Positions 33,601-46,600 of a DNA stretch of 64,000 nt are shown one piece after another; the stretch's first letter is position 1; each line of letters opens with the position of its first letter. The notes beneath the pieces are model-generated. The model worked only from the letters and a program-made list of their open reading frames with translations, did not search any database and had not been told where the DNA came from. Position numbers and translations under genes: made by a program. The DNA is from Gnetum montanum (taxonomy: Eukaryota > Streptophyta > Gnetopsida > Gnetales > Gnetaceae): the NCBI GenBank assembly GCA_015680685.1, contig MNCI01011460.1:135454-199453 (forward strand). The letters are read 5' to 3'.

Positions 33601-36430
33601 CAGTCCCTCATGACCAAGTGTTGAACCAACGGTCCCTCGTGACTAAGGGTTGGCCCAACGGTCCATCGTGGCCAAGGGTTGGCCCAACGATCCCTCGTGA
33701 CCAAGTGTTCACGAAATGGTCCCTCGTGACCAAGAGTTCGCCAAACTGTCCCTCGTGATCAAGTGTTCGCCTAACGGTCCCTCGTGGCCAAGGGTTGCCC
33801 CAACGGTCCCTCGTGACCAAGGGTTGGCCCAATGGTCCCTCATGACCAAGTGTTCGCCAAACGGTCTCTTGTGACCAAGTGTTGGCCCAACGATCCCTCG
33901 TGACCAAATTTATAAGGGTGCAGGACAATATGACTGAAACTGGCCCAATCAACATATATGGGGAGAGGTAGCGTTCTCCCTGTGAGCACCTTGCATAGTT
34001 GCGCTGGCACGAGCACTTTCACGTGAATAAGTGTTGGCCAAACGGTCCCTCGTGACCAAGAATTGAACCAACAGTCCCTCATGACCAAGCGTTGGCCCAA
34101 CGATCCCTCGTGGCCAAGGGTTGGCCCAACGGTCCCTCGTGACCAAGTGTTCACCAAACGGTCCCTCGTGACCAAGTGTTCGCCAAACGGTCCCTCGTGA
34201 CCAAGTGTTCACCTAACTGTCCGTCATGGCCAAGCATTGCCCAAATGGTCCCTTGTGACCAAGGGTTGGCCCAACGGTCCCTTGTGACCAAGTGTTCGCC
34301 AAACGGTCCCTCGTGACCAAGTGTTGGCCCAACGGTCCCTCATGACCAAATTTATAAGGGTGCAGGATGGTACAGCTGAAACTGGCCTAATCAGCATATA
34401 TGGGGAGAGGTAGCGTTCTCCCTGGGAGCACCTTGCATAGCTGCACTGGCACGAGCACTTTCACGTGACCAAGTGATGGCCCAACGGACCCTCGTAATCA
34501 AGTGTTGGACAAATGGTCCCTCATGACCAAGTGTTGAACCAACGGTCCCTCGTGACCAAGGGTTGGCCCAACCGTCCATTGTGACCAACTGTCAGCCCAA
34601 CGATCCCTCATGGCCAAGGGTTGGCCCAACAGTCCCTCGTGACCAAGTGTTCACCAAACGGTCCCTCATGACCAAGTGTTGGCCCAACGGTCCCTCGTGA
34701 CCAAATTTATAAGGGTGGAGGACGGTATGGCTGAAACTGGCCCAATCAGCATATATGGGGAGAGGTAACGTTCTCCCTGGGCACGAGCACTTTCACGTGA
34801 ATAAGTGTTGTCCAAACAGTCCCTCGTGACCAAGTGTTGAACCAACGGTCCCTCGTGACCAAGGGTTGACCCAACCGTCCCTTGTGACCAACTGTCGGCC
34901 CAACGATCCCTCGTGGCCAAGGGTTGGCCCAACGGTCCCTCGTGACCAAGTGTTCACAAAACGGTCCCTCGTGACCAAGTGTTCGCCAAACGGTCCCTCG
35001 TGACCAAGTGTTCGCCCAATGGTCCCTCGTGGCCAAGGTTTGCCCCAACAGTCCCTCATGACCAAGGGTTTGCCCAACGGTCCCTCATGACCAAGTGTTC
35101 GCCAAACTGTCCCTCGTGACCAAATTAATAACGGTGCAGGACGGTACGGCTGAAATTGGCCCAATCAGCATATATGGGGGGAGGTAGCGTTCTCCCTGGG
35201 AGCACCTTGCTTAGCTGCACTGGCACGAGCACTTTCACGTGAATAAGTGTTGTCCAAACAGTCCCTCGTGGCCAAGTGTTGAACCAACGGTCCCTTGTGA
35301 CCAAGTGTTGGTCCAATAGACAATCATGACCAAGGGTTGTCCCAACGGTCCCTCATGGCCAAGGGTTGGCCCAATGGTCCCTCTTGGCCAAGGGTTGGCC
35401 CAATGGTCCGTTGTGGCCAAGGGTTGGCTCAACGGTCCCTCGTGACCAAGGGTTGGCCCAACCGTCCCTTGTGACCAACTGTTGGCCCAATGGTCCGTTG
35501 TGGCCAAGGGTTGGCCCAATGGTCCCTCGTGGCCAAGGGTTGGCCCAACAGTCCCTCGTGGCCAAGGGTTCACCCAATGGTCCCTCGTGGCCAAGGGTTG
35601 GCCCAACGGTCCCTCGTGACCAAGTGTTCACGAAATGGTCCCTCATGACCAAGTGTTTGCCAAACGTTCCCTCGTGACCAAGTGTTCACCTAATGGTCCC
35701 TCATGGAAAAGGGTTGTCCCAATAGTCCCTCGTGACCAAGGGTTGTCCCAACGGTCCCTCGTGACCAAGTGTTTGCCAAACGGTCCCTCGTGACCAAGTG
35801 TTGGCCCAATGGTCCCTCGTGACCAAATTTATAAGGGTGCAGGATGGTACAGCTGAAATTGGCCCAATCAGCATATATGGGGAGAGGTAGCATTCTCCCT
35901 GGGAGCACCTTGCATAGTACGCTGGCATGAGTACTTTCACGTGAATAAGTGTTGGCCAAACAGTCCCTCGTGACCAAGTGTTAAACCAACGGTCCCTCGT
36001 GACCAAGTCTTGAACCAACGGTCCCTTGTGACCAAGTGTTGGTCCAATAGACAATCATGACCAAGGGTTGGCCCAATGGTCCCACGTGACCAAGTGTTCA
36101 CCAAACGGTCCCTCGTGACCAAGTGTTGGCCCAACGGTCCCTCGTGACCAAATTTATAAGGGTGTAGGACGGTACGGCTGAAACTGGCCCAATCAGCATA
36201 TATGGGGGGAGGTAGCGTTCTCCCTGGGCATGAGCACTTTCACATGAATAAGTGTTGGCCAAATGGTCCCTCGTGACCAACTGTTGAACCAATGGTCCCT
36301 CATGACCAACGGTTGGCCCAACCGTCCCTTGTCACCAACTGTCAGCCCAACGTTCCCTCGTGGCCAAGGGTTGGCCCAACGGTCCATCATGATAAAGTGT
36401 TCGCCCAACGGTCCCTCGTGACCAAATTTA
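30640..36430. repeat. Tandem duplication of about 2.85 kb within array A
   Basis: Rare variants recur at a constant offset of 2,851 bp. CAAGAATTGAACC is at 31211 and 34062, GGCCTAATCAGC at 31533 and 34384, AGGGTGGAGGACGG at 31861 and 34712, GCCAAGGTTTGCCCC at 32181 and 35032, and the AAATTTATAACGG variant at 32271 and 35122. The offset rises to about 2,966 bp by 33341/36307, which matches about four extra 29-bp units near 35400. Confidence 0.85.
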
Positions 36431-36810
36431 TAAGGGTGCAGGATGGTACAGCTGAAACTGGCCCAATGAGGATATATGGGGAGAGGTAGCATTCTCCTTG
36501 GGCACGAGCACTTTCACGTGAATAAGTGTTGGCCAAAAGGTCCCTCGTGACCAAGTGTTGAACCAACAGTCCCTCATGATCAAGGGTTGGCCTAACCATC
36601 CCTTGTGACCAACTGTCGGCCCAACAGTCCCTCGTGGCCAAGGGTTGGCCCAATGGTCCCTCGTGACCAAGTGTTCATGAAATGGTCCCTCATGACCAAG
36701 AGTTTGCCAAACCTTCCCTCGTGACCAAGTGTTCTCCTAACGGTCCCTTGTGGCCAAGGGTTGCCCCAATGGTCCCTCGTGACCAAGGGTTGGCCGAACG
36801 GTCCCTCGTG

Positions 36811-37288
36811 ACCAAATTTATAAGGCTGTAGGATGGTATAGCTGAAACTAGCCCAATCAGCATATATGGGGAGAGGTAACGTTCTCCCTGGGAGTACCTT
36901 GCATAGCTGCGTTGGCACGAGCACTTTCACGTGAATAAGTGTTGGCCAAATGGTCCCTCGTGACGAAGTGTTGAACCAACGGTTCCTCGTGACCAAGTGT
37001 TGGCCAAACGGTCCCTCGTGACCAACTGTTGGACAAACGGTCCCTCGTGACCAAATTTATAAGGCTGTAGGATGGTATAGCTGAAACTAGCCCAATCAGC
37101 ATATATGGGGAGACGTAACGTTCTCCCTGGGAGTACCTTGCATAGCTGCGTTGGCACGAGCACTTTCACGTGACCAAGTGATAGCCCAACGGACCCTCGT
37201 AACCAAGTGTTGGACAAACGGTCCCTCGTGACCAACTGTTGGACAAACGGTCCCTCGTGACCAAGTGTTGGCCCAACGGTCCCTCGTG
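36811..37288. repeat. Recent 239-bp tandem duplication of an S element
   Basis: Two S elements starting at 36811 and 37050 share the otherwise rare AAGGCTGTAGGATGGTATAG and CTGGGAGTACCTTGC, so they arose by a local duplication of about 239 bp. Confidence 0.8.
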
Positions 37289-40239
37289 AACAAGTGTTTG
37301 CCAAACGGTCCCTCATGACCAAGTGTTTTCCAAATGGTCCCTCATGACCAAGGGTTGCCCCAACGGTCCCTCGTGACCAAGTGTTCACGAAACGGTCCCT
37401 AATGACCAAGTGTTGGCCCAACGGTCCCTCGTGACCAATTGTTCGCCAAACTATCCCTCATGACAAACTGTTCGCCAAACGGTTCCTCGTGACCAAGGGT
37501 TGGCCCAACGGTCCCTCGTGAACAAGTGTTTGCCAAACGGTCCCTCGTGACCAAGTGGTAGCCCAACGGTCCCTCATGACAAAATTTATAATGGTGCAGG
37601 ATGGTACGGCTGAAACTGGCCCAATCAGCATATATGGGGAGAGGTAGCGTTCTCCCTGGGAGGACCTTGCATACCTGCACTGGCACGAGCACTTTCACTT
37701 GACCAAGTGATGGCCCAACGGACCCTCGTAACCAAGTGTTGGCAAAACGGTCCCTCGTGACCAAGTCTTGAACCAACGGTCCCTCGTGACCAAGTGTTGG
37801 TCCAATAGACAATCATGACCAAGGGGTGGCCCAACGGTCCCTCGTGGCCAAGGGTTGGCCCAACGGTCCCTCGTGGCCAAGGGTTGGCCCAACGGTCCCC
37901 CGTGACCAAGTGTTTTCCAAACGGTCCATCGTGACCAAGTGTTGACCCAACGTTCCCTCATGACCAAATTTATAAGGGTGCAGGACAGTACAGCTGAAAC
38001 TGGCCCAATCAGCATATATGGGGAGAGGTAACGTTCTCCCTAGGTACGAGCACTTTCACGTGACCAAGTGTTCACCAAACGGTCCATCGTGACCAAGGGT
38101 TACCCCAACGGTCCCTCGTGACCAACGGTTGGGCCAACCGTCCCTCGTGACCAAGTGTTGGCGCAACGGACACTCGTGACCAAGGGTTGGCCCAACGGTC
38201 CCTCGTGACCAAGTGTTCGCCAAATGGTCCCTCGTGACCAACTGTTCGCTAAATGGTCCCTCATGACCAGGAGTTGGCCCAACGGTCCCTCGTGACTAAG
38301 TGTTCTCCAAATGGTCCCTCATCACCAAGTGGTAGCCCAACGGTCCCTCGTGACCAAATTTATAAGGGTGTAGGATGGTACGGCTGAAACTGGCCCAATC
38401 AGCATATATGGGGAGAGGTAGCGTTCTCCCTGGGAGCACCTTGCATAGCTGCGCTAGCATGAGCACTTTCACGTGACCAAGTGATAGCCCAACGGACCCT
38501 CGTAACCAAGTGTTGACCAAACGGTCCCTCATGACCAAGTGTTGAACCAACGGTCCCTCGTGACCAAGTGTTGGTCCAACAGACAATCGTGACCAAGGGT
38601 TAGCCCAACGGTCCCTCATGGCCAAGGGTTGGCCTAATGGTCCTTCGTGACCAAGTGTTCACCAAATGGTCCCTCGTGACCAAGTGTTCACCAAACGGTC
38701 CCTCGTGACCAAGGGTTGCCCCAACGGTCCCTCGTGACCAAGTGTTTGCCAAACGGTCCCTCGTGACAAAATTTATAAGGGTGCAGGATGGTACGGCTGA
38801 AACTGGCCCAATCAGCATATATGGGCAGAGGTAGCATTATCCCTGGGAGCACCTTGCATAGCTGCGCTGGCACGAGCACTTTCACGTGACCAAGTGATGG
38901 CCCAATGGACCCTCGTAACCAAGTGTTGGCCAAACGGTCCCTCGTGACCAAGTGTTGAACCAACGGTCCCTCGTGACCAGGGGTTGGGCCAACGGTCCCT
39001 CATGACTAAGAGTTGCCCAAATAGTCCCTCATGACCAAGTGTTGAACCAATGGTCCCTTGTGACTAGGGGTTGGCCCAACGGTCCCTCGTGGCAAAGGGT
39101 TGGCTCAACAGTCCCTCGTGACCAAGTGTTCGCCAAACAGTCCCTCGTGACCAAGTGTTCGCCAAATGGTCCCTCGTGACCAAGGGTTGCCCCAACGGTC
39201 CCTCGTGACCAAGTGTTTGCCAAACGGTCTCTCATGACCAAGGGTTGCCCCAATGGTCCCTCATGACCAAGTGTTTGCCAAACGGTCCTTCGTGACCAAG
39301 TGTTGGCCCAATGGTCCCTCATGACCAAGTGTTGGCGCAAGGGACGCTCGTGACCAAGGGTTGGCCCAACAGTCCCTCATGACCAAGTGTGCGCCAAATG
39401 GTCCCTCGTAACCAAGGGTTGCCCCAACGGTCCCTCGTGGCAAAGGGTTGGCTCAACAGTCCCTCGTGACCAAGTGGTAGCCCAACGGTCCCTCATGACT
39501 AAGAGTTGCCCAAATAGTCCCTCGTGACCAAGGGTTGGCCCAGTGGTCCCTCGTGACCATATTTATCAGGGTGTAGGATGGTACGGATGAAATAGGCCCA
39601 ATCAGCATATATGGGGAGAGGTAGTGTTCTTCCTGGGAGCACCTTGCATAGTTGTGCTAGCACGAGCACTTTCATGTGACCAAGTGATGGCCCAACGGAC
39701 CCTCGTAACCAAGTGTTGGCCAAACGGTCCCTCATGACCAAGTGTTGAACCAACGGTCCCTCGTGACCAGGGGTTGGCCCAACAGACAATCGTGACCATG
39801 GGTTGGCCCAACGGTCCCTCATGACCAAGTGTTCGCCAAATAGTCCCTCGTGACCAAGTGTTTGCCAAACGGTCCCTCATGACCAAGGGTTGCCCCAATG
39901 GTCCCTCATGACCAAGCGTTCACCAAACGGTCCCTCGTGACCAAGTGTTGGCCCAATGGTCCCTCGTGACCAAGTGTTGGTGCAACAGATGCTCGTGACC
40001 AAGGCTTGGCCCAACAGTCCCTCGTGACCAAGTGTTCGCCAAACGGTCCCTCGTGACCAACTGTTCACCAAACGGTCCCTCGTGACCAAGGGTTGGCCCA
40101 ACGGTCCCTCGTGACCAAGTGTTCACCAAACGGTCCCTCATGACCAAGGGTTGGCCCAACGGTCCCTCGTGACCAAGTGTTCGCCAAACGGTCCCTCGTG
40201 ACCAAGTGTTAGCCCAACGGTCCCTCGTGACCAAATTTA

Positions 40240-43200
40240 TAAGGGTGCAGGATGGTATGGCTAAAACTGGCCCAATCAGCATATATGGGGAGAGGTAGCG
40301 TTCTCCCTGGGAGCACCGCACGATGCTCTCGTGAGAGTGCTCTCCATGGGAGCAACTCGCTTAGCTGCGATGGCACGAGCGCTCTCACGAGTCCAAGTGC
40401 TGGCCAAACGGACGCCCTCCCTGAGAGCGTGCTCCCTGAGAGCGTTCTCCTTGAGAGTGCCTTCCCGGTACGCACGTGAGAGTGTTCTCCTTGAGAGCGG
40501 CCTCCCTCAGAGCGTTCTCCTTGATAGTGCCTTGCGCTACGCATGTGAGAGCGTTCTCTCGGAGCATGCCCTTCCTAGGAGTGCCCTCCCTGAGAACAAG
40601 GGTTGGCCCAACGAAGCTTCGTGACCAAATTTATAAGGGTGCAAGATGGTATGGCTGAAACTGGCCCAATCAGCATATATGGGGAGAGGTAGCATTCTCC
40701 CTGGGAGCACCGCACGGTGCTCTCGGGAGAGTGCTCTCCATGGGAGCACCTCGCATAGCTGCGCTGGCACGAGCGCTCTCACGAGTCTAAGTGCTAGCCA
40801 AAAGGATGCCCTCCCTGAGAGAGTTGTTCGTGAGAGCGTTCTCCTTGAGAGTGCCTTCCTGGTACAGACGTGAGAGTGTTCTCCTTAAGAGCACCCTCCT
40901 AGAGAGTGCTCTCCCTGAGAGTGGCCTTCCTCAGAGCATTCTCCTTGATAGTGCCTTGTGCTATGCATGTCAGAGCATTCTCTCGGAGCATGCCCTTCCT
41001 AGGAGTGTCCTCCCTGAGAACAAGGGTTGGCCCAACGGAGCTTCATGACCAAATTTATAAGGGTGCAAGATGTTATGGCTGAAATTGGCCCAATTAGCAT
41101 ATATGAGGAGAGGTAGCGTTGTTCCTGGGAGCATCGCATGGTGCTCTCGCGAGAGTGCTCTCACGAGAGTGCCTCGCATAGCTGTGCTGGCAAGTGTGCT
41201 CTCACAAGAGCGTCTCATGCAGTGCTTACGAGAGCACTCTCCATGGGAGTTCCTCTTGCTACGCAACGTGATGGTGTTCTGTCTTAGAGTGTACTCCCCG
41301 AGAGAGCCTTGTGTTGCGCATTTGAGAGCATTTTCAATGAGAGAGGCCTCGTTGAGAGCATTCCGTTGGAGAGCGCTCTTCCTAGGAGTGGCCTCCCTGA
41401 AAGCATTCTTCTCGAGAATGCCCTCCTTGAGAGTGTTCTCCGTGAGAGTGCCCTCCCTAAGCATGCTCAATGTGAGCACACTCTCTGTGGGAGCACCCTC
41501 CATGAGAACCCTCTCCTATAGAGCGTTCCCACTGACAACGTTCTCTCCAAGAGCACCTTACGCTATGCACGTGAGAGAGTTACCCTTGGGAGCACCCTCC
41601 TTGAGAGCGCCTTGCGCTATGCACGTGAGAGCTTTCTCCTCGAAAGCGTCCTCATTGAGAGCATTCTCTTGGAGAGTGCCCTCCTTGGGAATGGTCTCCT
41701 TGAGAGTGCCCTTGTTGAGAGCGTTCTTGCTGAGTGCACCCTCTCTGAGAGCACCTTGTGTTACATACGTGAGGATGCCCTCCATGAGAGCGGTGTTCTT
41801 GAGAGCATTCTCGCTGAGTGCACCCTCTCTGAGTGCACCTTGCGTTACACACGTGAGGACGCCCTCCTCGAGAGCGTGCTCCATAAGAGCGTTCTCCTTG
41901 TGAGTGCCCTCCTTGAGAATGGTCTCCTCAAGAGTGCCCTTGTTGAGAGCATTCTCGCTGAGTTCACCCTCTCTGAGAGCACCTTGCGTTACGCACATGA
42001 GGATGCTCTCCGTGAGAGTGGTGTTCCTGAGAGTGTTCTTGCTGAGTCTACCCTCTTTGAGAGCACCTTGCATTACTCATGTGAGGACGCCCTCCTCAAG
42101 AGCATGCTCCCTGAGAGCATTCTCCTGAGAGAGCTCCCTCCGTGGGAGCGTTCTCCCTAAGTACACCTTGCGCTATGCACGTGAGAGTGGGCTCACTGAG
42201 GATGCCCTCTCCAATAGCATCCTCCTTAAGACTGTCCTTTGCGAGATCATTCTCTGTGAGAGTGGCCTCTATTAGAGTAGCCTCCCTGAGAGCGTTCTCC
42301 TTGAGATCACCCTCCCTAAGAGTGCCTTGTGCTATGCTCATGAGAGTGTTCTCCTTGAAAGCGCCCTCATTGAAATCGTTCTCTCAAAGAGCACCCTTTG
42401 TTAGAGGGGTGTTCCTGAGAGCGTTCTCGCTGAGTGCACCCTCTTTGAGAGTGCCTTGCGTTACGCACGTGAGAATGTTCTCCTCGAGAGCATGCTCATT
42501 GAGAGCATTCTCATGGAGAGCAGCCTTTGTTAGAGCATTCTTGCTGAGAGTGCCCTCCCCGAGAGCTCCCTCTATGAGAGCATTTTCCTTGAGGACGCCC
42601 TTACTTGGTGTTCTCTCTCTCTGAGAACGCTCTTTTTGATAATGTGGTGTTCGTGATCAAATTTATAAGGGTGCAGGATGGTATGGCTAAAACTGGCCCA
42701 ATCAGCATATATAAGGAGAGGTAGCGTTCTTCCTAGGAGCATCGTATGATGCTCTCATGAGAGCGCTCTCACAAGAGCACCTCGCATAGCTACGCTGGCA
42801 AGAGCGTGCTCTCATGAGAGCGCCTCATGCAGCGCTTGCGAGAGCACTCTCCATGGGAGTGCTTCTTGTTGCGCACGTGATGGTGTTCTCTCAAGGAGTG
42901 TCCTCCATCAGAGAGCCTTGCATTGCGCATTTGAGAGAATTCTCAATGAGAGAGCCCTCGTTGAGAGCATTTTGTTATAGAGCACTATTTCTGGGAGTGG
43001 CCTCCCTGAAAGCATTCTCTGCGAGAATGCCCTCCTTAAGAGCTTTCTTCATGAGAGCACCCTCCTTGAGCATGCTCTCGGTGGGAGCACCCTCCATGAG
43101 AACGCTCTCCTAGAGAGCGTCCTCCTTGAGAGTGCACTCCCAGGGAGAACACTATCTCTCCCTATATATGTGGATTGGGCCAATTTTAGCCATACTATCC

Positions 43201-43640
43201 CACGCCCTTATAAATTTGGTCACGAAGCTCCATTCGGCCAATGCTTGGTCAAGAGCATCTCCTAAAGAACATTCTCGATGAGAGCGGCCTTTCGGAGAGT
43301 GTTCTCCTTGAGAGTTCCTTGGGCTAGCACGTGACATTGTTCTCTTGTAGAGCGTCTTCGTTGAGAGCTCCTTTTTGAAGGGTGCCCTCCCCGAGAGCGA
43401 CCTCCTTGAGAGCACCTTGCATTGCACACCTGAGAGTGTTCTCCTTGAGAGCATACTTGTTGAGAGCGTTCTCTTGAAGAGCGTCCTTCTTGAGATCAGT
43501 CTCACCAGGGGTGCCCTCCCTGAGAGCGTTCTCGTTGATAGCACCCTCCGTTAGAGTGGCCTTTTGAAGAGCTTTCTCCTTGAGAGGTCCCTCGTTGGGA
43601 GCATTCTTCCTATAACACCCTGGTTAAGAGCATTCTATCG
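40240..43640. repeat. Transitional spacer block, second spacer
   Basis: Collinear with about 6060-9050. It has two S elements (40280, 40674), each followed by a B-type island (40292-40602, 40686-41022). After a third S (41098) come irregular 15-bp blocks, a fourth S (42706) and an inverted S (43145). The two 5' islands begin with the GAGCACC/GGTGCTC dyads seen in the first spacer. The 277-codon open frame at 41070-41903 reflects a stop-free repeat. Confidence 0.78.
43145..43231 (-). promoter_or_regulatory. Inverted S element (promoter-like, minus strand), second spacer
   Basis: Minus-strand counterpart of the element at 8581: GACCAAATTTATAAGGGCGT, then AAATTGGCCCAATCCACA, then TATATAGGGAGAG. 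Position and orientation are kept between units, so the inversion predates their divergence. Confidence 0.6.
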
Positions 43641-46600
43641 TAGAGTGCCCTTCCTAAGAGCACCCTCCCTAAGAATGCCCTCCTTGAGAGCGGTCTCCCT
43701 GAGGATGTCCTCATGGATAGCATTCTCCCTGTTGTACCCTCCTTGAGAGCAGTCTCCCTGGAGAATGCCCTCCTTGAGAGCAGTCTCCCTGAGAGCGCAC
43801 TCATGGGGAGCAGTCTTCGTAAGGGTGCCATCCTTGAGAACTCCCTTCTTGAGAGCAATCTTACTGAGGATGACTTCATCGTGAACGTTCTCCCCTCGAG
43901 CACCCTCATCGGGAGCAGTCTCCTTGGGAGCGGTCTTCCTAAGTGTGCCCTCCATGAGAACGCCCTCCTTGAGAGCAATCTCACTGAGGACACCCTCATC
44001 AGGAGTGCTCTCCCTGGAGCACCCTCATTGAGAGTGCCCTCATTGGGAGGAGTCTCCTTGGGAGTGGTCTTCCTAAGAGTGCCCCCCCTGAGAACGCCCT
44101 CCTTAAGAGCAATCTCATTGAGGACGGTTTCATCAGGAGCATTCTCCCTGGAGCGCCCTCATTGAGAGTGGTCTCCCCTGAGAATGCCCTCCTTGAGAGC
44201 GGTCTCTGTGATAGTGCCCTCATCGGAGCGTTCTCCTTGGAGTGCCCTCATTGAGAGCGTTTTGTCGAAGAGTTCCCTCCTTGAGAGCATTCTCCCTGAG
44301 AGCATCCTCCATTAGAGCGGCCTCCGTGAGAGCATTCTCCATGAGAGCACCTTGCATTACACATGTGAGAGTTTTCATCTTGAGAGCATTCTCCCTGAGA
44401 ATGCCCTCCTTGAGAGTGGTCTCCTTGAGGACGTCCTCATCGGTAGCGTTCTCCTTGGAGCGCCCTCGTTGAGAGTGGTCTCTCTAAGAGCGTGCTCATG
44501 GGGAGCGGTCTACTTGAGAGTGGTCTTCGTAAGAGTGCCCTCCCTGACAATGCCCTCCCTGAGGACACCTTCATTGGGAGCATTCTCCCCGGAGCGCCTT
44601 CATTGAGAGCGCCCCCATCGGGAACAGTCTCCTTGGGAGTGCCCTTCCTAAGAGCGCCCTCCCTGAGAACACCCTCGTTGAGAGCGATCTCACTGCAGAT
44701 GCCCTCATGGGTAGCATTCTCCCTGTTGCGCCCTCATGGAGAGCAGTCTCCCTGAGAGCGCGCTCCTTGAGAGCGGTCTCCTTGAGAGTGCGCTTATGGG
44801 CAGCAATCTTCGTAAGAGTGCCCTCCTTGAGAACGCCCTTCTGGAGAGCGATCTTGCTAAGGACGACTTCATCGTGAATGTTCTACCCTCGAGCACCCTC
44901 ATCAGGAGTAGTCTCCTTGGGAGCGGTATTCCTAAGTGTGCCCTCCCTGAGAATGCCCTCCTTGAGAGCAATCTCACTGAGGACGCTTTCATCGGGAGCA
45001 TTCTCCCTGGAGCACCCTCGTTGAGAGCGGTCTCCCTGGAGAATGCCCTCCTTGAGAGCGGTCTCTGTGATAGTGCCCTCATCAGAAGTGTTCTCCTTGG
45101 AGCACCCTCATTGAGAGAATTTTGTCAAAGAGTACCCTCCTTGAGAGCATCCTCCATTAGAGCGGCCTCCATGAGAGCGGTCTCCCTGAGGACCTCCTCA
45201 TCGGTAGCGTTCTCCTTGAAGCACCCTTGTTGAGAGCGATCTCTCTGAGAGCGTGCTCATGGGGAGTGGTCTACTTAAGAGCGGTCTTCGTAAGAGTGCC
45301 CTCCCTGAGAACGCCCTCCCTGGGAATGGTCTCCCTGAGGATGCCTTCATGGGGAGCGTTCTCCCTGGAGCACCTTCATTGAGAGCACCCCCATCGGGAG
45401 CAATCTCCTTGGGAGCGCCCTTCCTAAGAGCTCCCTCCCTGAGAATGCCCTCCTTGAGAGCGGTGTCCCTGAGGACGTCCTCATGGGTAGCGTTCTCCCT
45501 GTTGCACCCTCGTTGAGAGCAGTCTCCCTGAAGAATGCCCTCTTTGAGAGCAGTCTCCCTGAGAGCGCGCTCATGGGGAGTGGTCTTCGTAAGAGTGCCC
45601 TCCTATAGAACGCCCATCTTGAGAGCGATCTTGCTGAGGACGAATTCATCATGAATGTTCTCCCCTTGAGCGCCCTCATCGGGAGTAGTCTCCTTGGGAG
45701 CAGTCTCCTTGGGAGCGGTCTTCCTAAGTGTGCCCTCCCTGAGAACGTCCTCCTTGAGAGCAATCTCACTGAGGACACCCTCATCGGGAGCGCTCTCCCT
45801 AGAGTGCCCTCATTGAGAGTTCCCTCGTCAGGAGGAGTCTCCTTGGGAGTAGTCTTCCTAAGAGTGCCCTCCCTAAGAATGCCCTCCTTGAGAGCAATCT
45901 CACTGAGGACGCTTTCATCAGGAGCATTCTCCCTGGAGCACCCTTATTGAGAGCGATCTCCCTGGAGAATGCCCTCTTTGAGAGCGGTCTCTATGACAGT
46001 GCCCTCATCGAAGTGTTTTCCTTGGAGTGCCCTCATTGAGAGCATTTTGTCGAAGAGTGCCCTCCTTGAGAGCATTCTCCCTGAGTGCATCCTCCATTAG
46101 AGCGGCCTCCGTGAGAGCGTTCTCCATGAGAACACTTTGCGTTACACACGTGAGAGTTTTCAGCTTAAGAGCGATCTTTTGTAGAGCACCCTTCATAAGA
46201 GAGTCCTCCCTGAGAATGCCCTCCTTGAGAGCGGTCTCCCTGAGGACGTCCTCATTGGTAGTGTTCTCCTTGGAGCGCCCTCGTTGAGAGCGGTCTCTCT
46301 GAGAGTGCCCTCGTTGAGAGCGGTCTCTCTGAGAGCACGCTCATGGGGAGCGGTCTACTTGAGAGCGGTCTTCGTAAGACTTCCCTCCCTGAGAATGGTC
46401 TCCTTGAGGATGCCTTCATCAGGAGCATTCTCCCTGGAGTGCCTTCATTGAGAGCACCCCCATCGGGAGTAGTCTCCTTGGGAGCACCCTTCCTAAGAGC
46501 ACCCTCCCTGAGAACGTCCTCGTTGAGAGCGATCTCACTGCGGACACCCTCATGGGTAGCGTTCTCCCTATTGCACCCTCGTGGAGAGCAGTCTCCCTGG

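Larger units (their letters stand above)
29840..40240. repeat. IGS array A, second spacer (complete, about 10.4 kb)
   Basis: The same 29-bp minisatellite as at 1-6430, here complete. S elements occur about every 200-800 bp. Large internal duplications are visible (2,851-bp and 239-bp offsets). Differences between units are mostly CG to TG or CA, and insertions or deletions come in multiples of about 29 bp. Confidence 0.9.
29895..42730 (+). promoter_or_regulatory. Series of 29 direct S elements (spacer-promoter-like), second spacer
   Basis: Cores (CATATATGG or a close variant) lie near 29902, 30234, 30444, 30683, 31102, 31544, 31899, 32328, 32905, 33231, 33534, 33953, 34395, 34750, 35169, 35872, 36198, 36471, 36861, 37100, 37629, 38023, 38403, 38816, 39606, 40280, 40674, 41098 and 42706. 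Core variants include CGTATATGG (30444, 30683), GATATATGG (33534, 36471) and CATATAGGCGG (29902). The last direct copy is 8.5 kb upstream of the unit 2 18S and is the nearest promoter-like sequence it has. Confidence 0.65.

Noticed and set aside
41070-41903. 277-codon plus-strand frame, and similar SLRAP/FSLRA frames such as 46343-47020
   Set aside because: Products of the 15-bp stop-free repeat. Frame shifts at 14-bp units and open frames on the opposite strand show no coding constraint.
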